IMG/VR virus record: IMGVR_UViG_3300020595_001797 | Span: 1 to 24,302 of that record | From: a virus | Reading direction: 5' to 3' (one strand) | Length of the DNA: 24,302 nucleotides | Notes under the pieces: generated by a model | The model's input: only the letters and a program-made list of their open reading frames with translations | What the model was told of the DNA's origin: nothing | Database searches by the model: none | Shown here: one piece after another, positions 7,042 through 12,526 of the stretch | How the letters are laid out: each line of letters begins with the position of its first letter | Position numbering within the stretch: position 1 is the stretch's first letter | Translations under genes and position numbers: made by a program

Positions 7042-7115
7042 GGCTCTGTAGCATAATTGGTTAATGCACTGGACTGTCGATCCAGCGATTGCCGGTTCGA
7101 GTCCGGTCAGAGTCG
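7042..7115 (+). tRNA. tRNA-Asp(GUC)
   Basis: The acceptor stem GGCTCTG pairs with CAGAGTC (one G-U) and the discriminator is G. The D-arm is GCAT/ATGC-like, the anticodon stem is CTGGA/TCCAG around CTGTCGA (anticodon GTC), and the T-arm is GCCGG-TTCGAGT-CCGGT. It lies 3 nt after tRNA-Gly and immediately before the tmRNA acceptor piece, so processing of one transcript would release all three RNAs. CCA is not encoded. Confidence 0.94.
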
Positions 7116-7213
7116 CTCCCTTCGGGGATGGAGTACGGCAAGTGCTATGATTGTAGACGTTGTTATGGGAGATTATTAGGGACGGGAGGGGCAGTTCCTC
7201 CCCGCCTCCACCA

Positions 7214-7384
7214 GAAGCACACCACAGTGTGTAAACCGAAAGACTGATTTCGTGGGCGTTTCGGGGTATCGGACTATGAACCGAGTTAGCCATGCACGTA
7301 TTGCCTAATCTTAGGAAACGTGAGAGTCTAATAGCTGGTAAAAATCCAGAAAGTCGCAGCGAGATATTATGGTGTGTTTCTGAC
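7214..7384 (+). other. tmRNA intervening segment (removed spacer) with extra structure
   Basis: This 171-nt stretch lies between the two mature tmRNA pieces. Its ends pair: GAAGCACACCA (7214-7224) with TGGTGTGTTTC (7370-7380), 11 bp with one G-U, extending the acceptor helix for processing. Inside are the hairpins CCGAAA/TTTCGG (7236-7241, 7259-7264), CACGT-CCTAA/TTAGG-ACGTG (7295-7322) and CTGG/CCAG (7335-7338, 7346-7349). No protein-coding signal is seen on the + strand. Confidence 0.75.
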
Positions 7385-7477
7385 GGGGGCGAAATAGATT
7401 CGACCTGTAATAAGAAGTAACAATTGCAATCCGTAGTTGACAGAAGGGCTACGTTAAAAATCTGTTAAATGTTAATT

Positions 7478-7507
7478 GCAGAACCTAGTTTCGCAATGGC
7501 AGCGTAA
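7478..7507 (+). other. tmRNA tag reading frame (predicted AEPSFAMAA)
   Basis: With GCA at 7478 as the resume codon, the frame reads A-E-P-S-F-A-M-A-A and stops at TAA 7505-7507. The C-terminal Ala-Ala matches tags recognised by ClpXP. The resume codon is inferred from position after PK1 and from the common GCA resume codon; an in-frame ATG lies three codons upstream. Confidence 0.65.
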
Positions 7508-7561
7508 GCTGTCCGAGGTTCCTATACCTTGTCACCCAACATAGGCAGTTTTTATGCCCAA

Positions 7562-7590
7562 CCGTTTTCTGTAAAAAAACGGGGATTTTA
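7562..7590 (+). terminator. Possible hairpin closing the tmRNA transcript
   Basis: CCGTTTT (7562-7568) pairs with AAAACGG (7576-7582) around CTGTAAA. The following GGATTTTAG is only a short T run, so this may be a weak terminator or a structural arm of the coding piece. Confidence 0.35.
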
Positions 7591-7654
7591 GTGTACTACC
7601 TAATTCTATCGAATCTGCATAATGAAAAACTTTTGTAAAAATCTAAAAAACCGA

Positions 7655-7683
7655 TTGACAAAATGCGATTCGTAGACTATAAT
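7655..7683 (+). promoter_or_regulatory. Sigma70-like promoter P4 with CGTA spacer motif
   Basis: Perfect TTGACA (7655-7660) and TATAAT (7678-7683) are 17 nt apart. CGTA at 7671-7674 is 3 nt before the -10 box, preceded by GCGATT, close to the CGATA of P1 and P2. It lies between the tmRNA and the coiled-coil gene and drives the SSB unit. Confidence 0.88.
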
Positions 7684-7729
7684 ATAGTAAACCACAACGC
7701 AAACCAAAACAACTCAACAGGAGTAAAAA

Positions 7730-7912
7730 ATGACTACACTTACAGAAATGGCAAATGCCCATCTTATGAATGTTCAAAGAGAGATTCAAAATCTAACATT
7801 GAGGAAAGCAGAAATTGAAGAAGAAATCAAAAAACTACAGGATTATTTAGTTGAAGGCTCATCGGCCTTAAGAAATGACAATGTTCAGCCAAGTGCTGAG
7901 GAAGAAAGTTAA
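7730..7912 (+). CDS. Small coiled-coil protein (60 aa)
   Basis: The first gene after P4; CAGGAG precedes the ATG. The product is a likely coiled coil from about residue 10 to 45, with heptad hydrophobics in VQREIQNLTLRKAEIEEEIK, and a short polar tail. Proteins of this size and make-up are common in phages ahead of replication genes, but I do not recognise a named family. It is cotranscribed with the next two genes. Confidence 0.7.
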   Translation: MTTLTEMANAHLMNVQREIQNLTLRKAEIEEEIKKLQDYLVEGSSALRNDNVQPSAEEES

Positions 7913-7936
7913 TTTAACAAGTATTGGAGAGATTAA

Positions 7937-8248
7937 ATGGAAAGTAAAGAGTTTTACACGGCACTCACACGATTGCCAAACAGCTATTTTAACACGGAGG
8001 GTGAACTTACTGGTTCAATCGCTGGCGGTCAGTACCGTGGTGAATCAGTAAACCCAGTAACCGCAGTTGCATACAAAGCTACTGGTACTGTTTACGGAAC
8101 CAACAAGCGAGGAACTTTGCAGGCTGGTAGAGCCTTGGGTTTGAACAAAAACTTTACTGAAACAGCTTACAACGCAATCACGGGCGGTTCGAATCGTGGT
8201 AACACACAAGTAGTACGTGGAAAAATTAGATCAGCATTAGGAGTTTAA
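7937..8248 (+). CDS. Hypothetical protein upstream of SSB (103 aa)
   Basis: GGAGAG precedes the ATG at 7937. The product is neutral to basic, rich in Gly, Thr, Asn and Arg (for example AGGQYRGESVNP and NAITGGSNRGNTQ), with no membrane segment. I do not recognise its family. Placement 2 nt upstream of the SSB gene suggests a role linked to single-stranded DNA or replication, but this is only context. Confidence 0.68.
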   Translation: MESKEFYTALTRLPNSYFNTEGELTGSIAGGQYRGESVNPVTAVAYKATGTVYGTNKRGTLQAGRALGLNKNFTETAYNAITGGSNRGNTQVVRGKIRSALGV

Positions 8249-8250
8249 AA

Positions 8251-8592
8251 ATGGATAGTAATTGTTGGGTTGGTGTAGGTCGTCTAACTAAAGATGCCGA
8301 GTTCTCTACCACTAAAAAGGGAACATCAATGAGTAAGTTTCGTATGGCTGTCAACGACAGGCGAAACGATAAAACTCTCTTTATTAATGTGTTGTGCTTT
8401 GGTAAAATGGCAGAAAGCCTTCAGCCTAAACTTGTAAAAGGGCGAGAAGCGTCAATCCAAGGCAAATTAAACATTGATGACTACGAAGATGAGAACCAAA
8501 ACAAAAGAAGTTCCGTCTGCATTATGGCAGATGAAATTTCCCTTGGTCTTGATCCAGCAAATATCGCTCCAAGAGTGCAATCTGATTCGTAA
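8251..8592 (+). CDS. ssb: Single-stranded DNA-binding protein, OB fold
   Basis: The protein begins NCWVGVGRLTKDAEFSTTKKG and continues with SKFRMAVNDRR, FINVLCFGKMAE and VKGREASIQGKLNIDDYED, the strand pattern of the bacterial/phage SSB OB fold. SSB coats single-stranded DNA during replication and repair. At 113 residues it is nearly only the OB domain; the linker is very short and the acidic DDDIPF-like C-terminal tip that recruits host partners in bacterial SSBs is missing (it ends APRVQSDS). The gene follows GGAG with a 2-nt gap to its neighbour and is the last of the P4 unit before the 8683-8717 terminator. Confidence 0.88.
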   Translation: MDSNCWVGVGRLTKDAEFSTTKKGTSMSKFRMAVNDRRNDKTLFINVLCFGKMAESLQPKLVKGREASIQGKLNIDDYEDENQNKRSSVCIMADEISLGLDPANIAPRVQSDS

Positions 8593-8608
8593 TATGGTTC
8601 GGTATGTT

Positions 8609-8681
8609 GCTCCCGAATGGGAATCGAACCGATAGTCTTGGCAACCGTTAGGTTAAAACACGGGAGACACGCTGAGACTAT
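8609..8681 (-). pseudogene. Degenerate tRNA-like element (minus strand)
   Basis: Read on the minus strand, bases 8633-8609 look like the 3' part of a tRNA: T-arm ATCGG-TTCGATT-CCCAT (one mismatch), then TCGGGAGC. CTCCCG at 8666-8661 (minus) can pair with CGGGAG at 8615-8610 (minus). Only about 27 nt separate the acceptor and T-arm parts, too few for D and anticodon arms. A 7-bp ATAGTCT/AGACTAT pair (8632-8638, 8675-8681) offers another fold. It is probably a tRNA relic or a tRNA mimic. Confidence 0.35.
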
Positions 8682-8682
8682 A

Positions 8683-8717
8683 CCCCGCCGAGAACTGGGA
8701 CTTGGCGGGGTTTTTTT
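8683..8717 (+). terminator. Rho-independent terminator after ssb
   Basis: CCCCGCC (8683-8689) pairs perfectly with GGCGGGG (8704-8710) around a 14-nt loop and is followed by seven T. It ends the P4 unit 21 nt before the next promoter. Confidence 0.92.
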
Positions 8718-8737
8718 CTGTACTTATTTAAACCCGC

Positions 8738-8766
8738 TTGACAAATAGCAAAACGTACTGTATAAT
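8738..8766 (+). promoter_or_regulatory. Sigma70-like promoter P5 with CGTA spacer motif
   Basis: TTGACA (8738-8743) and TATAAT (8761-8766) are 17 nt apart. CGTA (8754-8757) is again 3 nt before the -10 box, here preceded by AAAA where P1 and P2 have GATA. It drives the KP-repeat and glycosyltransferase genes. Confidence 0.9.
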
Positions 8767-8779
8767 AGAGATTAACGAT

Positions 8780-9265
8780 ATGTATGAACCAGCGACCGTA
8801 GATTTTTTATCACAACTTTTAGCTATTTTCTTTGGCACTGTGTTTTCAGTATCATTCCTTATAGGCTCTATGGAACCAAGGACACGGGAAAAGCCAAGAG
8901 CCAGAGAAACCTTATCATCATATTTCCAAGATGAGCAGGATGTTTATGCTATTCTGTCTGGAGACGAGGAATATTTAGCAGCGCACGTTACGTTAAAACA
9001 AGAGCCTGTTGCCAGAACTGTCGCCAAGCCTAAGCCTAAACCCAAACCTAAGCCTGTCGCCAGAACTGTCGCCAAACCAAAACCAAAACCAAAACCCAAG
9101 GCTACAAAGCCCTCGCAAACTAGCTTTGGTGCAGACTGCGCTTCGTCTTTAGTAGCTTTAGGTTATAAGAAATTAGAAGCAAAGAAACTGACCGACGAAA
9201 TACTTTCGAGAGACGCTAATATCAAAGACATTGATTCATTTATCAAAGAGGCTTTTAAAAAATGA
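8780..9265 (+). CDS. Membrane-anchored KP-repeat protein with RuvA C-terminal-like domain (161 aa)
   Basis: The ATG at 8780 lies 14 nt after the -10 box, so the leader is very short; the TTG at 8738 is part of the promoter. Residues about 9-31 (FLSQLLAIFFGTVFSVSFLIG) are a membrane anchor. After a charged stretch comes a linker of two 16-residue repeats, VARTVAKPKPKPKPKP (DNA repeat 9004-9099). The last 45 residues (DCASSLVALGYKKLEAKKLTDEIL) resemble the UBA-like C-terminal domain of RuvA, a small three-helix protein-binding domain. The Lys-Pro linker should be stiff and extended, like TonB-type linkers, holding the terminal domain away from the membrane. The 3' end overlaps the glycosyltransferase start by 4 nt. 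Function unknown. Confidence 0.72.
   Translation: MYEPATVDFLSQLLAIFFGTVFSVSFLIGSMEPRTREKPRARETLSSYFQDEQDVYAILSGDEEYLAAHVTLKQEPVARTVAKPKPKPKPKPVARTVAKPKPKPKPKATKPSQTSFGADCASSLVALGYKKLEAKKLTDEILSRDANIKDIDSFIKEAFKK
9004..9099 (+). repeat. Two 48-bp tandem repeats encoding the KP linker
   Basis: Copies start at 9004 and 9052. The first 26 bases of each are nearly identical (GCCTGTYGCCAGAACTGTCG, then CCAARCC), while the KPKPKP halves differ at synonymous positions. This indicates in-frame duplication followed by drift under protein-level selection. Confidence 0.8.
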
Positions 9266-10344
9266 AAATTAACCTACAAGCTCCAATCAATCAGCTTGGC
9301 TACGGCATAGCTGGATTAAACATACTAAAAGCATTACAGGATAAAGCAGAAGTTTCTCTGTTTACTATTGGGCAACCACAAGTTACCAATCAGGCAGACG
9401 CAGATGCGGTCAGAAAAGGGATGGAGACTGCTCAGACGTTTGACCCAAACGCACCCTGTATTAAAATCTGGCATCAGAACCAGATGGCAGAACGCATAGG
9501 GTCAGGTAAATTCATTGGCTTTCCTATCTTTGAGTTGGATACGTTTAGCGATTTGGAGAAGCATCACCTACTAGCCTGCGATGAGTTGATGGTTTGTTCG
9601 CAATGGGCAAGGAGGGTTGTTACTGGTAATAATTTTGGATACTACAAGGCAGATGGTCGTCCTAAACTTCCTCCAAAAACTCACGTTGTACCCCTTGGTG
9701 TAGACACAGAACTATTCCCGCCAGCACCAGTAAGACAAGATGACAAAACAATCTTCTTTAACTGTGGCAAGTGGGAAGTCCGTAAGGGTCACGATATTCT
9801 CATTAAAGCATTTAAGAAAGTTCTTGAACACGATGCTCGCGCAGAGTTGTGGATGATGTGCAGCAATCCATTTAACACCCGCATGGAAGATGCACGATGG
9901 AAAAAGCTATACAAGTTTCCAAAAGTAAGTATTATTCCACGAGCTGAGACACAGCAAGATGTGTATAATATCATGTCAGAAGTTGATTGTGGAGTCTTTC
10001 CTTCTCGTGGAGAAGGCTGGAATCTGGAACTCTTGGAGATGATGTCTTGCGGAAAGCATGTAATAGCCACAGATTATTCTGCACATACTGAATTTTGCAC
10101 TAAAGAAAACGCACAATTATTGCCGATAGATGGTGTAGAGCCAGCGTTTGATGGCAAATGGTTCTTCAATCAAGGTAATTGGGCAAAGATTACAGAGAAA
10201 GAAGTGGACGCACTGTCTGACCTAATGATTTCATTTATTAACAATAAAAAAGGCAAGATTAATAAATCTGGAATTGAAACAGCTTCAAAATATAACTGGG
10301 AAAACACAGCGAAAGAAATAATAAAATGTTTGAACCAATCGTAA
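9262..10344 (+). CDS. Glycosyltransferase, GT4 type (GT-B fold)
   Basis: The protein (360 aa) begins with MKINLQAPINQLGYGIAGLN, a glycine-rich N-terminal donor/acceptor segment. It then has HVVPLGVDTELF, then FFNCGKWEVRKGHDILIKAF, both typical of GT4 enzymes. SRGEGWNLELLEMMSCGK contains the E-x7-E motif that binds the nucleotide-sugar donor. The end of the fold is complete. GT4 enzymes use retaining chemistry with UDP- or GDP-sugars. In phages, they glycosylate DNA bases, virion proteins or host surface glycans; no DNA-hypermodification enzyme is evident nearby, so the acceptor cannot be named. It is translationally coupled (ATGA) to the KP-repeat membrane protein. Confidence 0.88.
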   Translation: MKINLQAPINQLGYGIAGLNILKALQDKAEVSLFTIGQPQVTNQADADAVRKGMETAQTFDPNAPCIKIWHQNQMAERIGSGKFIGFPIFELDTFSDLEKHHLLACDELMVCSQWARRVVTGNNFGYYKADGRPKLPPKTHVVPLGVDTELFPPAPVRQDDKTIFFNCGKWEVRKGHDILIKAFKKVLEHDARAELWMMCSNPFNTRMEDARWKKLYKFPKVSIIPRAETQQDVYNIMSEVDCGVFPSRGEGWNLELLEMMSCGKHVIATDYSAHTEFCTKENAQLLPIDGVEPAFDGKWFFNQGNWAKITEKEVDALSDLMISFINNKKGKINKSGIETASKYNWENTAKEIIKCLNQS

Positions 10345-10670
10345 CATCTAGCATTACATTCACAATGACTAACGAGGGCGACCTGTTTATAGATATAGAC
10401 ATTGAAGATTATAGAGACGAATCAATAAAGTCTTTCGCTAAATTAGTAAGCGCGTTAGGAACCGTACAGCTACAATTAGAAACGGCTCAGATAGCATCTA
10501 GCGGAATATCAGAAGCTATGCCTGAACAACTGGAGCTTTTTATATCAGAAATAACTAGAAGAGCAACTAAAGCATTAGAAGAATCAGAAATTGAAATTGA
10601 TGAGGAAATAGAGGATAAACCAGATGGGGAAGACGACAGACCTTGTATTAGACCTTCAGACCTACTATAG
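10326..10670 (+). CDS. Hypothetical acidic protein (114 aa)
   Basis: The first ATG overlaps the glycosyltransferase end by 19 nt; an alternative ATG lies at 10365. Neither has a strong Shine-Dalgarno. The product is acidic, with strands at the N-terminus (ITFTMTNEGDLFIDIDIED), a helical middle and a very acidic tail (ESEIEIDEEIEDKPDGEDD). Family not recognised. Confidence 0.62.
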   Translation: MFEPIVTSSITFTMTNEGDLFIDIDIEDYRDESIKSFAKLVSALGTVQLQLETAQIASSGISEAMPEQLELFISEITRRATKALEESEIEIDEEIEDKPDGEDDRPCIRPSDLL

Positions 10671-10687
10671 TAGAGGAGAATCTACCC

Positions 10688-11122
10688 ATGAAAAAATCAC
10701 AAAAAATCGGATGGCAAAAGTATGAAGATGTTTTAGAAAGTCAAATTAATAACTCTTTAGCTGAACAGCTTTACGAGAATGTTCTAAGAAATATGGAAAA
10801 ATATCAGGAAGTTGAAGACCTAGATATAGAAAAGGATTACAATTATTCGCACGCAGATGACACGACTCAAGAATTTACTCAAGTAACATTAGATAAAGAG
10901 TTTTCAAAAGAAATATTAATGGCAACCAACTACGAATGTTGGATGGGTCATTGTAACTTTAACATAACACCACAAATTAAAAAGAGCCTAGATGACATAG
11001 ACGGTGTAGAAATACTAAAGGTATGTACAAGATATAGATTTTTTGTAGGTATTGGCAGAATGTTCGACTTTGCTGATGTCAGAAAAGCGATAGAAGAAAA
11101 ATTAATTATTCAAGTAACTTAA
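10688..11122 (+). CDS. Hypothetical protein, conserved-looking in phages (144 aa)
   Basis: AGAGGAGAA precedes the ATG within a possible hairpin (10670-10685). The N-terminal half is helical and acidic. The C-terminal half (NYECWMGHCNFNIT ... GVEILKVCTRYRFFVGIGRMF) resembles a short protein I associate with marine phage genomes, but no function is known to me. Aromatic and Cys residues in ECWMGHC could be functional. It precedes the sigma-like gene by 13 nt. Confidence 0.65.
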   Translation: MKKSQKIGWQKYEDVLESQINNSLAEQLYENVLRNMEKYQEVEDLDIEKDYNYSHADDTTQEFTQVTLDKEFSKEILMATNYECWMGHCNFNITPQIKKSLDDIDGVEILKVCTRYRFFVGIGRMFDFADVRKAIEEKLIIQVT

Positions 11123-11135
11123 CAGGAGATTAAAC

Positions 11136-11690
11136 ATGACAAACATTGAGAAACAAAGCATTGAAGAGATAACAAAGTCAGAATCTTTTTTGAAAATAGC
11201 AGAATCTAAAAATTTATCCAGTAAGGATATATTTAAAATTCTTAAGAAAGCGTCCTATTCATTTAGGTTTAGCCTCACAAAAGACGAAATGATAACGTGT
11301 TCTATTAATGCGTTGTGGAAGGCCGTGGAAAGATACTCTAATGATTCAAACTGCAAATTTACCACCTATTTATACAAAGGTGTAGTAATGGAGTGTTTGA
11401 CTCAAAAAAAGTTTAACTCTGAAAAAAGCTCTAAGGGTGTTAAAACTTACGCTAACTCTTCAAGCGTCTTTAGTCTTATCGAAGACTCGAAAAATACCTT
11501 CGAACCAATAGATATGCTTGATGAAATTAACTTTGCTTGCGAAGACCCCAGCTTGATTTTGGATAGATTCTACAAAAACTTGTCAATTAAAGAGATTGCA
11601 AAAGATAGGGGAGTTTGTGGGGAAAGTATCAGAATTAAAATTAAGAAAAATCTAAAAAACCTCAAACATGCACTTGAAAAAAGTGTATAA
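11136..11690 (+). CDS. Phage RNA polymerase sigma-like factor (184 aa)
   Basis: Residues about 48-95 (KDEMITCSINALWKAVERYS, then CKFTTYLYKGVVMECL) match sigma70 region 2, which contacts core polymerase and the -10 element. Residues about 140-180 (FYKNLSIKEIAKDRGVCGES, then IRIKIKKNLKNLKHAL) match region 4 with its helix-turn-helix. It has the small two-domain form seen in phage late-gene sigma factors and ECF sigmas, so it likely redirects host polymerase to a class of phage promoters. CAGGAG precedes its ATG. Immediately downstream is a gene with its own terminator and no good sigma70 promoter, a candidate target. Confidence 0.75.
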   Translation: MTNIEKQSIEEITKSESFLKIAESKNLSSKDIFKILKKASYSFRFSLTKDEMITCSINALWKAVERYSNDSNCKFTTYLYKGVVMECLTQKKFNSEKSSKGVKTYANSSSVFSLIEDSKNTFEPIDMLDEINFACEDPSLILDRFYKNLSIKEIAKDRGVCGESIRIKIKKNLKNLKHALEKSV

Positions 11691-11764
11691 TACTATTAGG
11701 ATAATAGGATTATTTACGGAAATGGAAAACTACATTTTTTTTGGTCTCAATTGGAGATAATTAC

Positions 11765-12460
11765 ATGTCATACGGAAGTAGTTTTTTACAGGGTACAAAG
11801 GGCGGCACTTACGCTGCTGGTTGGAGAATTGGCACAAGTGGCGTCGTAGATGGTGGCACTATAGTCAAGGCAGGTAATAAGGCTTCTGATAGCCCAATTA
11901 CCAACAGTGTTGGTGTTAGTGAGTTGGCCGACAATCTTGGTGAAAGAAACATCGGTTCTAAAGTTTTGGTTCATTCTGGAAGTGGTGCAGCCACTACTGA
12001 TAGAGCAGGTGTCATGGAAGCAAGAGGCAACGGAGTCGGAACCATTGCTTTCACACCCGATCCAAGCGATAGAACAGCGTCTGCTCCACAATTTGTTATG
12101 AGAGGCGTATCTACAACCCTAAATGGCTCTGCTAATACCACAATTTTGAGCAGAGGAACCGTTGGTGATGGTAGATATGGTAATCTTCATAGCACTATCA
12201 CCGATAGAAAAATTGGATCGAAAGCCGATGAAGCGTTTGACATCATGGCACGACCAAGCACTCAGATCGTTCCGGGTAGAACTAAAGGTACTGGAGCCGG
12301 TGATGCAAACCTTTATGAGAATCCGGCAGACGGATCTGTCGCTGTAGCCAGCGAAATTTTCCCATCTCGTTCAGTTCCGGGTGAATTGACGTACCACTTT
12401 GGTGCGCAAGGCAAACCTACCACTGACGAGTACAAAGCTAAAGATACGCACGAATCGTAA
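11765..12460 (+). CDS. Gly/Ser/Thr-rich protein, possible virion protein (231 aa)
   Basis: The ATG at 11765 follows TTGGAG; an in-frame start at 11741 is less likely. The 231-residue product is rich in Gly, Ser, Thr and Ala, starts MSYGSSFLQGTKGGTYAAGW, and has no membrane segment or recognised domain. Composition, clean codon use and a strong private terminator suggest a highly expressed structural protein, for example a head decoration or tail component, or an abundant non-virion protein. It follows the sigma-like gene directly. No structural neighbours (capsid, portal, terminase) are in the window, so the role stays open. Confidence 0.7.
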   Translation: MSYGSSFLQGTKGGTYAAGWRIGTSGVVDGGTIVKAGNKASDSPITNSVGVSELADNLGERNIGSKVLVHSGSGAATTDRAGVMEARGNGVGTIAFTPDPSDRTASAPQFVMRGVSTTLNGSANTTILSRGTVGDGRYGNLHSTITDRKIGSKADEAFDIMARPSTQIVPGRTKGTGAGDANLYENPADGSVAVASEIFPSRSVPGELTYHFGAQGKPTTDEYKAKDTHES

Positions 12461-12477
12461 ATTTAAGTTTTAAAATT

Positions 12478-12513
12478 GTTCCTCTCTCGTTTTCGGGGGA
12501 GGAACTTTTATTT
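12478..12513 (+). terminator. Strong Rho-independent terminator (12-bp stem, TTTT loop)
   Basis: GTTCCTCTCTCG (12478-12489) pairs along its full length with CGGGGGAGGAAC (12494-12505), with two G-U pairs, around a TTTT loop, followed by TTTTATTT. It isolates the Gly-rich gene from the membrane module downstream. Confidence 0.95.
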
Positions 12514-12526
12514 GGGAGGTTTCGCA

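Larger units (their letters stand above)
7117..7590 (+). ncRNA. ssrA: Circularly permuted (two-piece) tmRNA gene
   Basis: tmRNA rescues stalled ribosomes and tags the nascent peptide for proteolysis. Here the 3' acceptor piece (to ACCA at 7210-7213) precedes the 5' coding piece (from GGGGGCG at 7385), as in alphaproteobacterial, some betaproteobacterial and picocyanobacterial genes. CGCCTCC (7203-7209) pairs with GGGGGCG (7385-7391) with one G-U. The conserved GATTCGAC follows at 7397-7404. P2 forms across the pieces: TTATTA 7173-7178 with TAATAA 7408-7413; TTGTTA 7160-7165 with TAACAA 7418-7423; GATTG 7149-7153 with CAATC 7427-7431. PK1 is CGTAG/CTACG (7432-7436, 7449-7453) with ACAGA/TCTGT (7440-7444, 7461-7465). 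P5 pairs GAACCT 7481-7486 with AGGTTC 7516-7521 and GGCAGC 7498-7503 with GCTGTC 7508-7513, placing the tag stop TAA in its loop. The T-loop (GGCAGTT or 9 nt) is atypical. The outer ends are approximate. Confidence 0.92.

Noticed and set aside
7009-7293. Minus-strand frame over the tRNA and tmRNA genes
   Set aside because: It runs antisense through two tRNAs and the tmRNA acceptor piece, so it is chance coding.
7214-7384. Group I intron in the tmRNA region
   Set aside because: GAGATATTATGG recalls the S segment, but the paired R segment is absent and the length is below that of known self-splicing introns.
7438-7443. TTGACA in the tmRNA coding piece
   Set aside because: It is part of PK1, and no -10 follows.
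11674-11691. TTGAAA and TATAAT near the end of the sigma-like gene
   Set aside because: The spacing is only 6 nt, so these do not form a sigma70 promoter together; TATAAT alone is kept as a note under the sigma finding.
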